Shown here: one piece after another, positions 7,766-16,857 of the stretch | Numbering within the stretch: the stretch's first letter is position 1 | How the letters are laid out: every line of letters starts with the position of its first letter | Assembly (NCBI GenBank): GCA_030824965.1 | Contig: JAPJQV010000001.1 | Coordinates: 124,001 to 188,000 of the forward strand | DNA: 64,000 nucleotides | Reading direction: 5' to 3' | Source: Micavibrio sp. | Lineage (GTDB): Bacteria > Pseudomonadota > Alphaproteobacteria > Micavibrionales > Micavibrionaceae | Program-made: the position numbers and the translations under genes | The notes under the pieces: model-generated | Databases searched by the model: none | What the model saw: the letters and a program-made list of their open reading frames with translations, nothing else | Told to the model about the DNA's origin: nothing

Positions 7766-9619
7766 TCAGCCCCCTTGAAGCTCCAGCCACAAATCTTCCT
7801 GCGCAGCCAGATCTTTTATAACATCATCGTAAGTTTTCCGGATGGCGGCGACATTATGCGTGCCGTTATAGAATTCAGGATCGGCCATCATATCCTCAAG
7901 TCGTCCTTTTTCTTTGGTCAGGTGGTTGACTTCACGCTCGACTTGATCTGCCTTGTTATTATTTTTGGACTTTTTGGGCTTGCTTTCCTGCTCTGGCGTT
8001 TCCGCTTTTGCTTTATTCTTTTTATCTTCTTTGCGCTCTTGACGGCGGGATTGAATGGTAAACTTGCGGTAGTCTTCCAGATCGCCTTCAAACGGCGTCA
8101 CGGCTTTGTCTTTTACAACCCAGAGACGGTCGGCAACGCGCTCTACCATGGTCGGATCGTGGCTGACGATCACAATTGCGCCTTCATAGGCATTGAGCGC
8201 ATTGACGAGCGCTTCGCGAGCATCGATGTCCAAATGGTTCGTCGGTTCATCAAGTACAAGTAAATGCGGCGCGTCGAAGCTCATATAGGCGAAAAGCAGG
8301 CGGGCTTTCTCCCCACCTGATAATTGTTTGATTTTATTATCCGCAAGTTCCCGTCCGAAGCCGAACGCGCCGAGCTTGGCGCGAACGACGGATTCCTTGA
8401 CGTCGTTGTTCTGCTTTCTCATCATCGTATACAGCTCTTGATAAGGCGTCGACTCCACGTCAAGTTCTTCAGTCTGATGCTGGGAGAAATAGCCGATCCG
8501 AAGCTTGTTGGAGCGAAACATCTCGCCTTTCATCAGGTCAAGCTTTCCGGCGATAAGTTTAATAAGTGTAGATTTACCATTGCCGTTCGCGCCTAACAAA
8601 GCGATCCGGTCGTCAGCGTCGATGCGTTCATAAATGTTCTTGATGATCGGCATGTTCTCGACATAACCGATATCGGCATGATCGACGGTGATCATAGGGG
8701 AGGGAATTTTTTCAGGGTTTGGGAATTTAAATTGAATGCCGCGTGATGAAATGACGGCATCGACGATATCCATTTTCTCCAAAGCTTTCATCCGGCTTTG
8801 TGCCTGACGCGCCTTACTTGCCTTGGCTTTAAAGCGATCAACGAAAGCCTGCATGTGCGCACGCTCCGCCGTTTGTTTCTCGTGCATCTTCTGCTGCAAA
8901 CCCAGGCGCAATGCTCTTTCACGCTCGAACGTGTCATAATTTCCTGTAAACAGGTTTAGCTGGCCTTTTTCGACATGAACGACATGGTCGATACATTTAT
9001 TAAGAAGCTCACGGTCATGCGATATAACGAGCAAAGTATGCGGATAGGACGCAAGATAGGTCTCTAGCCACATAATGGCTTCGAGATCTAAGTGGTTGGT
9101 AGGCTCGTCAAGAAGCAGGATTTCAGGTTCGACGAATAGTGCAGCCGCCAACGCCACCCGCATGCGCCATCCACCAGAGAAAGAAGAGAACGGCTCGGTC
9201 AGTTGATGTTCTTTGAAGCCCAATCCTGTCAAAAGCGTCGCGGCTTTCGACGGGGCCGAATAAGCGTCCAAATCGCCGAGGCGCTGGTAAATATCACCTA
9301 TTTTGTCCGAATCGGTTTCCGTCTCTGCTTGTTTCCACAAGTCGGCCATTTCTTCATGCGCCGCCAGAACGATATCGATCAGTGCATCGTCGGTAGCTTC
9401 TATGTCCTGACGGACCATGCCCATGCGCTGCTTGATATTCATGCTGATCGTGCCGCCATCAGGCTTCAGATCGCCTGCAATCAGTTTGAACAGCGTAGAT
9501 TTACCGGCACCATTCAGGCCAATTACGCCAACTTTCCAGCCGTCCTGAATATTCAGGCTACAATTATCGATCAGGGTACGCCCGCCGATCCGGTAGGAAA
9601 GATTGGAAATAGTCAGCAT
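7766..9619 (-). CDS. ABC-F family ATPase, YheS-like
   Basis: Second ABC-F protein of the window, 617 residues. First domain GLNGAGKSTLF with FSSFSGGWRMR, second GANGNGKSTLIKL with LSGGEKARLLFA. The interdomain linker is rich in arginine and lysine (SKARQAQSRMKALEKMDIVD) as in ribosome-binding ABC-F proteins, and the stretch FKFPNPEKIPSP after it is typical of the YheS branch. A charged linker leads to a C-terminal coiled coil starting near ADQVEREVNHL. Probably a ribosome-associated factor rather than a transporter. No convincing Shine-Dalgarno is seen before the ATG. It heads a three-gene minus-strand operon with the GIY-YIG and small membrane genes. Confidence 0.9.
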   Translation of the reverse strand: MLTISNLSYRIGGRTLIDNCSLNIQDGWKVGVIGLNGAGKSTLFKLIAGDLKPDGGTISMNIKQRMGMVRQDIEATDDALIDIVLAAHEEMADLWKQAETETDSDKIGDIYQRLGDLDAYSAPSKAATLLTGLGFKEHQLTEPFSSFSGGWRMRVALAAALFVEPEILLLDEPTNHLDLEAIMWLETYLASYPHTLLVISHDRELLNKCIDHVVHVEKGQLNLFTGNYDTFERERALRLGLQQKMHEKQTAERAHMQAFVDRFKAKASKARQAQSRMKALEKMDIVDAVISSRGIQFKFPNPEKIPSPMITVDHADIGYVENMPIIKNIYERIDADDRIALLGANGNGKSTLIKLIAGKLDLMKGEMFRSNKLRIGYFSQHQTEELDVESTPYQELYTMMRKQNNDVKESVVRAKLGAFGFGRELADNKIKQLSGGEKARLLFAYMSFDAPHLLVLDEPTNHLDIDAREALVNALNAYEGAIVIVSHDPTMVERVADRLWVVKDKAVTPFEGDLEDYRKFTIQSRRQERKEDKKNKAKAETPEQESKPKKSKNNNKADQVEREVNHLTKEKGRLEDMMADPEFYNGTHNVAAIRKTYDDVIKDLAAQEDLWLELQGG

Positions 9620-9671
9620 ATTGTAAACACCAATGTTAGTTCGGGTGCTTATGGCATGAAATCACAGGAAA

Positions 9672-10079
9672 TCAAAGCTTTCTGGTGGTTTCTCTCAATG
9701 TTTTTGCGTGTTTGAACCCGTGCATACCTGTATGCCATTGGATCGCGGCAATTGCACCCTTGATCGGCTGCAAAAGCAATAATGACAAAAGTACCGTTGA
9801 TGGAAGCCAGATAGCCAAATGGGTCAGATAAGAAGGATGGTATTTAAATTCGACGGATAAAGCCGCTGTTACGATAATATGTCCGACAATTAATATGACA
9901 TAGTAAGCAGGAAGGTCATCTGCGCGGTGATGGTGCAATTCCTCACCACAAGTTTCACAGGAATGGTTGACTTTTAAATAAGAGGCGAACATTTTTCCTT
10001 CACCACATGAAGGGCATTTTCCTTTAAAGCCGCAAAGAAAAATTTCTGAAAATGTTTTTTCCGGGATCGTATCTGACAT
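9672..10079 (-). CDS. DUF983 zinc-ribbon membrane protein
   Basis: A 135-residue protein with an N-terminal zinc ribbon (CPSCGEG at about residue 18 and CETCGEE at about 41) followed by two hydrophobic helices (YYVILIVGHIIVTAAL and LAIWLPSTVLLSLLLL). The arrangement GKCPSCGEGKMFASYLK, then RADDLPAYY, is the DUF983 pattern widespread in Alphaproteobacteria. Function is unknown. It lies 7 bases after the flavin oxidoreductase gene, as the last gene of the tesA operon. Confidence 0.88.
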   Translation of the reverse strand: MSDTIPEKTFSEIFLCGFKGKCPSCGEGKMFASYLKVNHSCETCGEELHHHRADDLPAYYVILIVGHIIVTAALSVEFKYHPSYLTHLAIWLPSTVLLSLLLLQPIKGAIAAIQWHTGMHGFKHAKTLRETTRKL

Positions 10080-10086
10080 GCCCTTA

Positions 10087-11079
10087 TTATAAACCGAGTT
10101 CGGTTTTGATTTCAGCTAGTATTTCAAAAGATTTCAGGCGGGCGGTGTGATCGTAAATAGCGCCTGTGGCTATTATTTCATCCGGCGCGGTTTTGTCTAT
10201 GAATTCAATAAGTTGCTTCTTTACAGTTTCTTTTGATCCGACAAAAGAGCACGACAAGGCATGATTGACGCCGGCCATTTCCATTGGGCTTAGAATATCT
10301 TCAATATTATCAACAGGTTTGGGTAGTTTTCCGGGATTGCCGCGCCTCAACTTGGCAAATTGCTGCTGGATCGTCGAAAAATGATACTTAGCCTCTTTGT
10401 CTGTTTCGGAGGCAAAAACATTGGCAGCAAGCATGATATAAGGCTTTGCAAGCTGCTCCGATGGTTGAAACTGGCTGCGATAAACTTGTATTGCCTGCAT
10501 CAAGGCGTCCGGTGCGAAATGCGACGCGAAAGCATAAGGTAGGCCCATGGCAGCAGCAAACTGCGCACCGAAGAGGCTTGAGCCTAGAATCCACAATGGA
10601 ATATGGGAGCCGCCGCCGGGGACGGCCTGAATGATTTGCCCTTCATAGGTATCTCCTAAATAGATTTGTAATTCCGCAACGTCTTGTGGGAAATTCTCGG
10701 CTTCTGTCGGTGATCGTCGTAAGGCGCGTAGGGTGCGTTGGTCTGTCCCTGGCGCACGACCAAGGCCAAGATCAATACGCCCAGGATATAAGGCTTCAAG
10801 TGTACCGAATTGTTCGGCGATGACCAAAGGAGAGTGATTGGGCAGCATGATCCCACCGGAGCCGACCCGAATAGTTTTCGTTCCACTCGCGATATGGCCG
10901 ATAACGACAGATGTCGCAGCACTGGCAATGCCGACCATATTATGATGTTCCGCCAGCCAGAAGCGGTTATAGCCCCATTTTTCCGCATGCTGCGCAAGAT
11001 CGAGTGAGTTGCGCAGCGCATCGGCAGATGTCGAGTCTTCAAAGACAGGAGCGAGATCGAGGACAGAAAAAGGGATCAT
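10087..11079 (-). CDS. Luciferase-like flavin-dependent oxidoreductase (LLM class)
   Basis: A 330-residue member of the bacterial-luciferase-like monooxygenase group, of the YhbW/MsnO8 type that begins with SVLDLAPV. Typical segments are NRFWLAEHHNM, IRVGSGGIMLPNHSPLVIAE, YPGRIDLGLGRAPGTD and PLWILGSSLFGAQFAA. These bind FMN in a TIM barrel. The substrate is unknown. Its ATG overlaps the tesA TGA (ATGA), so the two are probably co-translated. Confidence 0.88.
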   Translation of the reverse strand: MIPFSVLDLAPVFEDSTSADALRNSLDLAQHAEKWGYNRFWLAEHHNMVGIASAATSVVIGHIASGTKTIRVGSGGIMLPNHSPLVIAEQFGTLEALYPGRIDLGLGRAPGTDQRTLRALRRSPTEAENFPQDVAELQIYLGDTYEGQIIQAVPGGGSHIPLWILGSSLFGAQFAAAMGLPYAFASHFAPDALMQAIQVYRSQFQPSEQLAKPYIMLAANVFASETDKEAKYHFSTIQQQFAKLRRGNPGKLPKPVDNIEDILSPMEMAGVNHALSCSFVGSKETVKKQLIEFIDKTAPDEIIATGAIYDHTARLKSFEILAEIKTELGL

Positions 11080-11699
11080 TGTTTAAGCTGCTTTTCTATC
11101 AATGGCGCTGTTTTTTCTACCATCAGAGCGATCCCTTCTTTCGTAGGATGCACGCCGTCTTCAAGATTGAGTTTGGAATTCATGGCAACACCCTCTAAAA
11201 AAAAGGGATAGAGGGGTGTATCGAATTCTTCAGCGAGTTTTGGATATAAATTATTGAAGGATTTTCGATAGGCTGGCGGCATATTAATTGGCGCTTTCAT
11301 GCCGTATAGCACAGCCGGAATTTGTTTCGCTTTCAATTTTTCAAGAATGGATCGCAGATTGGTTTCCGTTGTCGCGGGATCGACAGCGCGTAGCATATCA
11401 TTGGCTCCAAGCGCGACAATAACTAAAGAGGGCTTTGGTTCTCCCGATATCACCCATTCAAGACGCGATAAACCGCCTGCAGACGTATCGCCTGATACGC
11501 CGGCATTATCGATTTTTACGTCCAGACCTTTTGAAATCAGCGATTGCTGAAGCTGGGTAGCATAATCGTCGCCTGCTTGCAGCCCGTATCCTGCCGTTAA
11601 ACTGTCACCAAGGGCGACAATGCGTAACGTTTCAGCAAAAGCGGCCGAATGAAGGGGGAATATAAAGAGAATAGTAAGAAAGATTGCTCTTATCGACAT
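11076..11699 (-). CDS. tesA: Periplasmic SGNH/GDSL esterase (TesA-like arylesterase/lysophospholipase)
   Basis: A 207-residue secreted esterase. Residues 1-22 form a signal peptide ending near AFAETL. The four SGNH blocks are present: ALGDSLTAGYG (nucleophile Ser), the glycine block NAGVSGDTSAGG, VALGANDML (Asn), and DGVHPTKEG (Asp-His). Length and motifs match E. coli TesA (thioesterase I / protease I / lysophospholipase L1). It is divergent from a ybbA-ybbP ABC exporter across only 47 bases, the same neighbourhood as in E. coli, which supports the call and suggests a shared link to envelope lipids. Confidence 0.92.
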   Translation of the reverse strand: MSIRAIFLTILFIFPLHSAAFAETLRIVALGDSLTAGYGLQAGDDYATQLQQSLISKGLDVKIDNAGVSGDTSAGGLSRLEWVISGEPKPSLVIVALGANDMLRAVDPATTETNLRSILEKLKAKQIPAVLYGMKAPINMPPAYRKSFNNLYPKLAEEFDTPLYPFFLEGVAMNSKLNLEDGVHPTKEGIALMVEKTAPLIEKQLKQ

Positions 11700-11746
11700 T
11701 TAATATACCTTCTAAGCGAGTTCATAATGAATATATAAGGATCGTA

Positions 11747-12421
11747 ATGGAAAAATCATCCCTCCTAAGTCTTCATGGCATAAATGTAACGCTGCCGACT
11801 GATGACAAGCCCCTAAACATCCTTAAAAATATCAATCTCGCTTTCACCACAGGGGAGACCGTGGCTATTGTCGGACCTTCCGGATCGGGCAAAACCACCT
11901 TAATGATGGTATGTGCAGGCTTGCAGCAGCCCAGCGCGGGTCGCATCGAATTCGAAGGCAAAGATTTATCGGTTCAAAATGAGAATGCCCTGACTCTATG
12001 GCGGCAAAATCATGTCGGTATTGTTTTTCAAAATTTCCATTTATTGCCGACAAATACGGTTCTGGAGAATGTAATGTTGCCTTTGGAGCTGTCTAATCAG
12101 TCTAACGTTCATCAAAAAGCGGAAGGCTTATTGAAATCTGTAGGCTTGGGGCATCGTTTGTCCCATCTGCCGGGGCAGCTATCTGGAGGGGAGCAACAGC
12201 GTGTGGCCTTGGCAAGAGCCATCGCGCGAAAGCCCGCTTTGCTTTTGGCAGACGAGCCAACCGGAAATTTGGACCAAACCACCGGTCAAACCGTGATGGA
12301 TCTACTTTTTAGACAAGCGGAAGAATTTAATACCACGCTGATCTTGATTACGCATGACGATAAAATTGCGGCCAGATGCGATCGCATCATTAGTTTGCGT
12401 GACGGCGAGATTGTATCATGA
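11747..12421 (+). CDS. ybbA: ABC transporter ATP-binding protein, YbbA/LolD-like
   Basis: ATPase of a MacB/LolCDE-type exporter. Walker A GPSGSGKTTLMM, Q-loop in VGIVFQNFHLLP, signature LSGGEQQRVALARAI, Walker B LLLADEPTGNLD and H-loop ITHDD are intact. I place the start at the ATG at 11747 (MEKSSLLSL, 224 residues) because AAGG lies 6 bases upstream; the frame is open further back but would overlap tesA. Its TGA overlaps the ATG of the permease (ATGA), so they are coupled. Presumably it moves a lipid or lipoprotein together with YbbP; the substrate is unknown. Confidence 0.92.
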   Translation: MEKSSLLSLHGINVTLPTDDKPLNILKNINLAFTTGETVAIVGPSGSGKTTLMMVCAGLQQPSAGRIEFEGKDLSVQNENALTLWRQNHVGIVFQNFHLLPTNTVLENVMLPLELSNQSNVHQKAEGLLKSVGLGHRLSHLPGQLSGGEQQRVALARAIARKPALLLADEPTGNLDQTTGQTVMDLLFRQAEEFNTTLILITHDDKIAARCDRIISLRDGEIVS

Positions 12422-14922
12422 ACAAGACGCTGCTTTGGGCATGGCGCGACATGCGCGGTAATTGGCGGCATTTCCGTCTTGTGGTTCTTTGCCTTTTTTT
12501 GAGCCTGATGTCTGTGACTGCCGTTCAGGTAACGGGCAGCAGCGTCTTGCGCAGCATCGATGAACAAGCCAATGTCATTCTTGGTGGTGATTGGGTCTTG
12601 CGCCAGCTTTATGCGCCAATTGGAGAAGCAGAACGCCAATGGCTGATAAACAAAGGCGCAGAATTTTCAGACACAACGGAAATCCGTGTCATGCTGATCA
12701 ATCCTGAGACAAAAGATGCGTCACTGGTCGAGCTAAAAGCCGTCGATAAAAAATATCCGCTTTATGGGGTGATGGAAATTGATCCGACCGATTTGGATTT
12801 TAATACGGCTTTGGAGAACGGTATCGTTATCGAGCGTTCCGTTGGCGAGCGTCTGGGGGCCGGTATCGGTGATGTTCTGCAACTCGGCGAAACGCAGTTT
12901 AAAATTAGTGCATGGATTGAAAAGGAACCGGACCGGGCCGGTGGCGGACGGTTCGGTTTGGCCCCTAGAGTTTTTATTTCCAACGATAATTTAAAGTCGA
13001 CTAAGCTGGAACAGCCCGGAAGTATGGTCTACTACGATTTGCGTTTGCGTTGGCCACAAAATAGCGATCAGCTTACGCTTAAGAAAGCATTTCAGGAAAC
13101 ATTTCCTGATGGTACATGGCGATTAACGGATACGGAAAAAGCCTCACCGCAAATTCAGCGGCAAGTGAACAATCTTGTCCAATTCCTAACGTTGATTGGA
13201 TTGTCGGCATTGCTCATCGGCGGGATCGGGATTGCCAATGGTATGCGTGCCTATTTCCAAACAAGGCAAGTTACCATCGCTATTTTCAAATCGATCGGAA
13301 TGTCAACAAAGATGATCCGTTTTATTTACCTGTGGCAGATATTTGCTATCGGTATATTGGGAACTCTTCTCGGTGTTTTAATAGGGTGCGGTCTGCCTCT
13401 TCTTATCGCGCCTCATCTGCAATCAATGCTTCCTTTTCCGGTTACAATTCATATAAAGCCGATGGCGGTTCTGGTGCCTTTGTCTTTTGGTCTGTTAACG
13501 ACGCTCATATTTTCTTTATGGCCTTTAGGAGGGGCGGAGCGGACATCGCCTCTGCTACTTTTACGAAACATGGGTATTCAACAGTCAAAACCACATTGGA
13601 AAATGATACTAGCCATTATTCCACTAACAATTATTTTGAGTTTGATCGTTGTTATATCGTCACAAAATCAAATTTTCTCACTGTTTTTTATTTGTGGCGC
13701 GGCTATGTGTTTTGCAATTTTCTATTTGTTCGGAAAATTAATTTCGCGGCTTGCCACAAGGCTTTCACAAGGGTGCAATTTCCCAACGCGTTTTGCCTTG
13801 CAAAATCTGGGGCGAAAGGGAAACACAACTGCGCAAACAATGGTTAGTCTTGGCATCGGACTGACCGTTTTGGTTTCTATCGCACTGATAGAGCGTAATC
13901 TAAGCGCGACTCTTAACGATAATTTACCCAAAGACGCGCCGGCGTTTTTCTTTCTGGATATTCAGCCTGAACAAAAAAATCGTTTTGAACAGCTTGTTTC
14001 AAATTTCCCGACCGCCAGTAAATTAATCGTCATGCCGAATTTAAGGGGGCGGATTTTAAGCGTGAACGGTATAGATGCCAAAGAAGCGCTTATCGATCAG
14101 CGCGAAGCATGGCTATTAAGCAACGAGCGCGGCTTTACTTACACGGATAGTTTGCCGGCGCATAGTGAAATTCTGGCGGGCGAATGGTGGACAAAAGATT
14201 ATAAAGGCCCGCCGCTTGTATCGGTTGTTGACGATGTTGAGCGCGGCTTTGGCGTTAAACCCGGAGATAAAATGAAATTCTTGATTTTAGGTCGCGAGAT
14301 CGAGGCAACAATTGCCAATGTCCGGGAAGTTAATTGGACGACGTTTACGGTTAATTTCGCCATGACGTTCGCGCCAGGAACATTAGAAGGGGCACCTCAT
14401 AGTTGGCTGGCCACTGTTGTTGCCGATCCAAATCAGGAAACGGCGTTGCAGCGTGCGGTTACGGCGCAATTTCCTAATATTTCAATGATCCGTTTGTCCG
14501 ATACGATCAAGACGGTCAGTGACCTGATCGGGCAGATGAATTTGGCAGTGCGTATTATGGCACTGCTTGCACTGGTTACGGGTTTAATAGTCCTGGTCGA
14601 ATCTCTTGTCGCTAGCAGAACGCAGAGAAGTTACGACACTATCATTTTGAAAGTCCTCGGCGTGCCGCAAAATATGCTGCGGAATATGATGCTTACTGAA
14701 TTTATTATTCTAAGCGCTGTCGCAACGTTAACATCTGCTGCGATTGGCACGTTTGTAAGCTGGGCCGTCTTGGATTTATGGATGGATTTGCAATGGAATT
14801 TTTATCCGCTGCTGATCGGACAAACAGTCATCATCAGTATGACTGCGATTGTTATAACAAGCTGGATAGTTCTTAAGAGTTTGCTGAAGTCGCCCGCGAT
14901 TAAATATTTAAGGAACGAATAG
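12418..14922 (+). CDS. ybbP: ABC transporter permease, YbbP-like (two FtsX domains)
   Basis: An 834-residue inner-membrane permease. It has an N-terminal helix (VVLCLFLSLMSVTAVQV), a large periplasmic region, a first FtsX-type bundle (FLTLIGLSALLIGGIGIANG onwards), further helices near residues 390-440, a second periplasmic region, and a second FtsX bundle (IMALLALVTGLIVLVESLVA onwards). This duplicated layout and length fit YbbP. The partner ATPase is directly upstream with a 4-base overlap. The gene ends one base before the convergent tetR-type gene. Confidence 0.9.
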   Translation: MNKTLLWAWRDMRGNWRHFRLVVLCLFLSLMSVTAVQVTGSSVLRSIDEQANVILGGDWVLRQLYAPIGEAERQWLINKGAEFSDTTEIRVMLINPETKDASLVELKAVDKKYPLYGVMEIDPTDLDFNTALENGIVIERSVGERLGAGIGDVLQLGETQFKISAWIEKEPDRAGGGRFGLAPRVFISNDNLKSTKLEQPGSMVYYDLRLRWPQNSDQLTLKKAFQETFPDGTWRLTDTEKASPQIQRQVNNLVQFLTLIGLSALLIGGIGIANGMRAYFQTRQVTIAIFKSIGMSTKMIRFIYLWQIFAIGILGTLLGVLIGCGLPLLIAPHLQSMLPFPVTIHIKPMAVLVPLSFGLLTTLIFSLWPLGGAERTSPLLLLRNMGIQQSKPHWKMILAIIPLTIILSLIVVISSQNQIFSLFFICGAAMCFAIFYLFGKLISRLATRLSQGCNFPTRFALQNLGRKGNTTAQTMVSLGIGLTVLVSIALIERNLSATLNDNLPKDAPAFFFLDIQPEQKNRFEQLVSNFPTASKLIVMPNLRGRILSVNGIDAKEALIDQREAWLLSNERGFTYTDSLPAHSEILAGEWWTKDYKGPPLVSVVDDVERGFGVKPGDKMKFLILGREIEATIANVREVNWTTFTVNFAMTFAPGTLEGAPHSWLATVVADPNQETALQRAVTAQFPNISMIRLSDTIKTVSDLIGQMNLAVRIMALLALVTGLIVLVESLVASRTQRSYDTIILKVLGVPQNMLRNMMLTEFIILSAVATLTSAAIGTFVSWAVLDLWMDLQWNFYPLLIGQTVIISMTAIVITSWIVLKSLLKSPAIKYLRNE

Positions 14923-14923
14923 G

Positions 14924-15529
14924 TTAAAGGCGTTTAAAAAACAGATCGATGAGATCGTCGGCATTTTTCTCGACAGAAACGATACTTGGATGGCGCAGCG
15001 ATTCATTTGAAATGCCGCACATATAACAGAAAAACGCAGTAGCCAATAATTGCGGAGTTTTTTCTTTCGATACTTCCCCCTTGTCTTGGGCTGACCGGAA
15101 ATAATTTTCAATCTGTTTCATACTATCAAGCTTTTTAAGGCGTTGCTCATCCAGGAAATTTGCCATTTCTCCCGAATAGTCGCATTTGAGGGAGAAAATG
15201 CTCAATATTTTGCCGTAACGTTCATTCGAATGCATAAGCTTGAGAAAATGGGCGCTGAATTCAGCCAGATCTTTTAATGGAGTCTCGGATGTTTCTGCAT
15301 TAGCCATAAAACCTTCCATAACAGAGGTATGGAATTGATCGTGGATAGCCGAAAAAATAGCGGCTTTGTTCTTGAAATGCCAGTAAACAGCCCCACGTGT
15401 TACTCCGGCGACTTCTGCAATATCTTCAAGACTGGCTTTGGAAACACCATATTCGTAAAAAACGTCGATGGCGGCATTAATAATGGCTTCTCTCGTCTCT
15501 TGGGCTTCTTCTTTGGTTTTCCTAGCCAC
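14924..15529 (-). CDS. acrR: TetR-family repressor of the adjacent RND pump (AcrR-like)
   Basis: A 201-residue regulator. The N-terminal helix-turn-helix is clear: TREAIINAAIDVFYEYGVSK, SLEDIAEVAGVTRGAVYWHF, KNKAAIF, which is the AcrR/TtgR/MtrR signature. The C-terminal half should bind ligand and dimerise. The start is GTG with GAGGTG about 8 bases upstream. It is transcribed away from the RND pump genes, and a near-perfect inverted repeat lies in the 123-base gap 22 bases from its start, so it most likely represses both the pump and itself until an inducer binds. Confidence 0.9.
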   Translation of the reverse strand: MARKTKEEAQETREAIINAAIDVFYEYGVSKASLEDIAEVAGVTRGAVYWHFKNKAAIFSAIHDQFHTSVMEGFMANAETSETPLKDLAEFSAHFLKLMHSNERYGKILSIFSLKCDYSGEMANFLDEQRLKKLDSMKQIENYFRSAQDKGEVSKEKTPQLLATAFFCYMCGISNESLRHPSIVSVEKNADDLIDLFFKRL

Positions 15530-15551
15530 TTAAATTTCACCTCTTGACCTA

Positions 15552-15573
15552 AAACATACATTCATGTATGTTT
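15552..15573. promoter_or_regulatory. Inverted-repeat operator for the TetR/AcrR-like repressor
   Basis: AAACATACA and TGTATGTTT form perfect 9-base arms around TTCA. The half-site ACATACA closely resembles the E. coli AcrR operator, which also reads ACATACA...TGTATGT. It lies in the acrR/acrA divergent gap, and a TATAAT hexamer at 15575-15580 begins two bases beyond it on the pump side, so binding there should block the promoter. A TTGACC at 15544-15549 is too far (25 bases) to pair well with that hexamer. Confidence 0.8.
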
Positions 15574-15652
15574 GTATAATAATATAAATTTCAAAGACTG
15601 TAAAGCCTGCCGTATTTGGCTTATAAATCGGGGATCACCTAAGAGGTTTTAA

Positions 15653-16846
15653 ATGAGAATTAAGCTATTGGCATTACTGCTTGTGGGCACTGCAGCAACA
15701 GGCGCGTTTTTAGGATGGGCAACGTCCGGTCCAGCATCCGCGCAGCAAGAAGGTGCTGCGCCGCCGCCCACTGAAGTTACTATCCAAATTATAGAACCAA
15801 GAGCGGTTAATTTTTCTAAAGATTTGCCGGGTCGTACCGTGCCCTACCGTATTGCCGAGATACGGCCTCAAGTGAACGGCATCATTCAAAAACGTTTATT
15901 CGAAGAAGGTAGTGACGTCAAAGAAGGCCAACAGCTTTATCAAATCGACCCGGCTGTCTATCAAGCCGCGTACGACAGTGCGCAGGCCGACCTGTTGAAG
16001 GCGGAAGCCAACGCGAAATCCGTTATTGCTCGTGGGGAGCGTTATAAAGAACTGGTCAATATCGGCGGCATCAGTAAGCAGGAATATGATGATGCCGAAG
16101 CAAGTGTCGCTCAAGCGAAGGCCGATATTGCTATCGCAAAGGCTTCAGTAGCAAGTGCCAAAATCAATCTCGATTTTACTAAAATGTTTTCGCCAATCTC
16201 GGGACGTATCGGTAAATCTTTGGTTACGGAAGGGGCGCTAGCAACACAAAACCAAGCAGCTCCGTTAGCTACGGTTCAGCAGCTCGATCCGATTTATGTA
16301 GATGTGACGCAGTCGAGTGCAGAACTGTTAAAACTGCGTCGCGAACTGGCGGCGAAAGGGAATGCGCCTTTAAAGCTTCCTGTCGAGCTTTTCGCTGAAG
16401 GTGAAACAGAAGCTTTCGCCCAGAAAGGTGAGTTACAATTCTCCGATGTCAGCGTGGATGAGACAACAGGATCCGTTCAGCTTCGTATCATGTTTAAAAA
16501 TCCGAATAACGAATTATTGCCAGGTATGTTCGTCCGTGCCCGCGTCAGTCAATCGCAAGATAATTCTGCGGTTCTCGTTTCGCAAAAAGCGGTTAACAGA
16601 AACCCAGATGGCAGTGCCGTTGTCATGCTGGTTGGCGAAGGCGATAAGGTGCAGCCGCAGCCTGTTAAGGCGACTGAGGCGGTTGGCGATGAATGGTTGA
16701 TCACTGAAGGCCTAAAGAAAGGTGACCGTGTTATCGTTGAAGGCACAATGAAGGTTCAGCCTGGTGCGGTCGTCAAACCTGTAGAAGCTAAAAAAGATAA
16801 TGAAACCGGAGAAGCTTCTCCATCGTCAGAACCTGCTAAAGAATAA
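15653..16846 (+). CDS. acrA: RND efflux pump periplasmic adaptor subunit (AcrA-like)
   Basis: A 397-residue membrane-fusion protein linking the inner-membrane pump to the outer-membrane channel. An N-terminal signal or anchor helix (LLALLLVGTAATGAFLGWA) is followed by the lipoyl half GRTVPYRIAEIRPQVNGII, a coiled-coil hairpin (about residues 100-170, alanine-rich), the second lipoyl half KMFSPISGRIGKSLVTEGAL, then barrel and membrane-proximal domains. No lipobox cysteine is present, so it is probably anchored by the helix. AGAGG precedes the ATG. The acrB gene starts 11 bases later. Confidence 0.93.
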   Translation: MRIKLLALLLVGTAATGAFLGWATSGPASAQQEGAAPPPTEVTIQIIEPRAVNFSKDLPGRTVPYRIAEIRPQVNGIIQKRLFEEGSDVKEGQQLYQIDPAVYQAAYDSAQADLLKAEANAKSVIARGERYKELVNIGGISKQEYDDAEASVAQAKADIAIAKASVASAKINLDFTKMFSPISGRIGKSLVTEGALATQNQAAPLATVQQLDPIYVDVTQSSAELLKLRRELAAKGNAPLKLPVELFAEGETEAFAQKGELQFSDVSVDETTGSVQLRIMFKNPNNELLPGMFVRARVSQSQDNSAVLVSQKAVNRNPDGSAVVMLVGEGDKVQPQPVKATEAVGDEWLITEGLKKGDRVIVEGTMKVQPGAVVKPVEAKKDNETGEASPSSEPAKE

Positions 16847-16857
16847 CGGGAAAAAAT

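Noticed and set aside
13116..13847. Open frame of 243 codons on the plus strand
   Set aside because: Out-of-frame shadow inside ybbP; composition is unlike a real protein and ybbP is intact across it.
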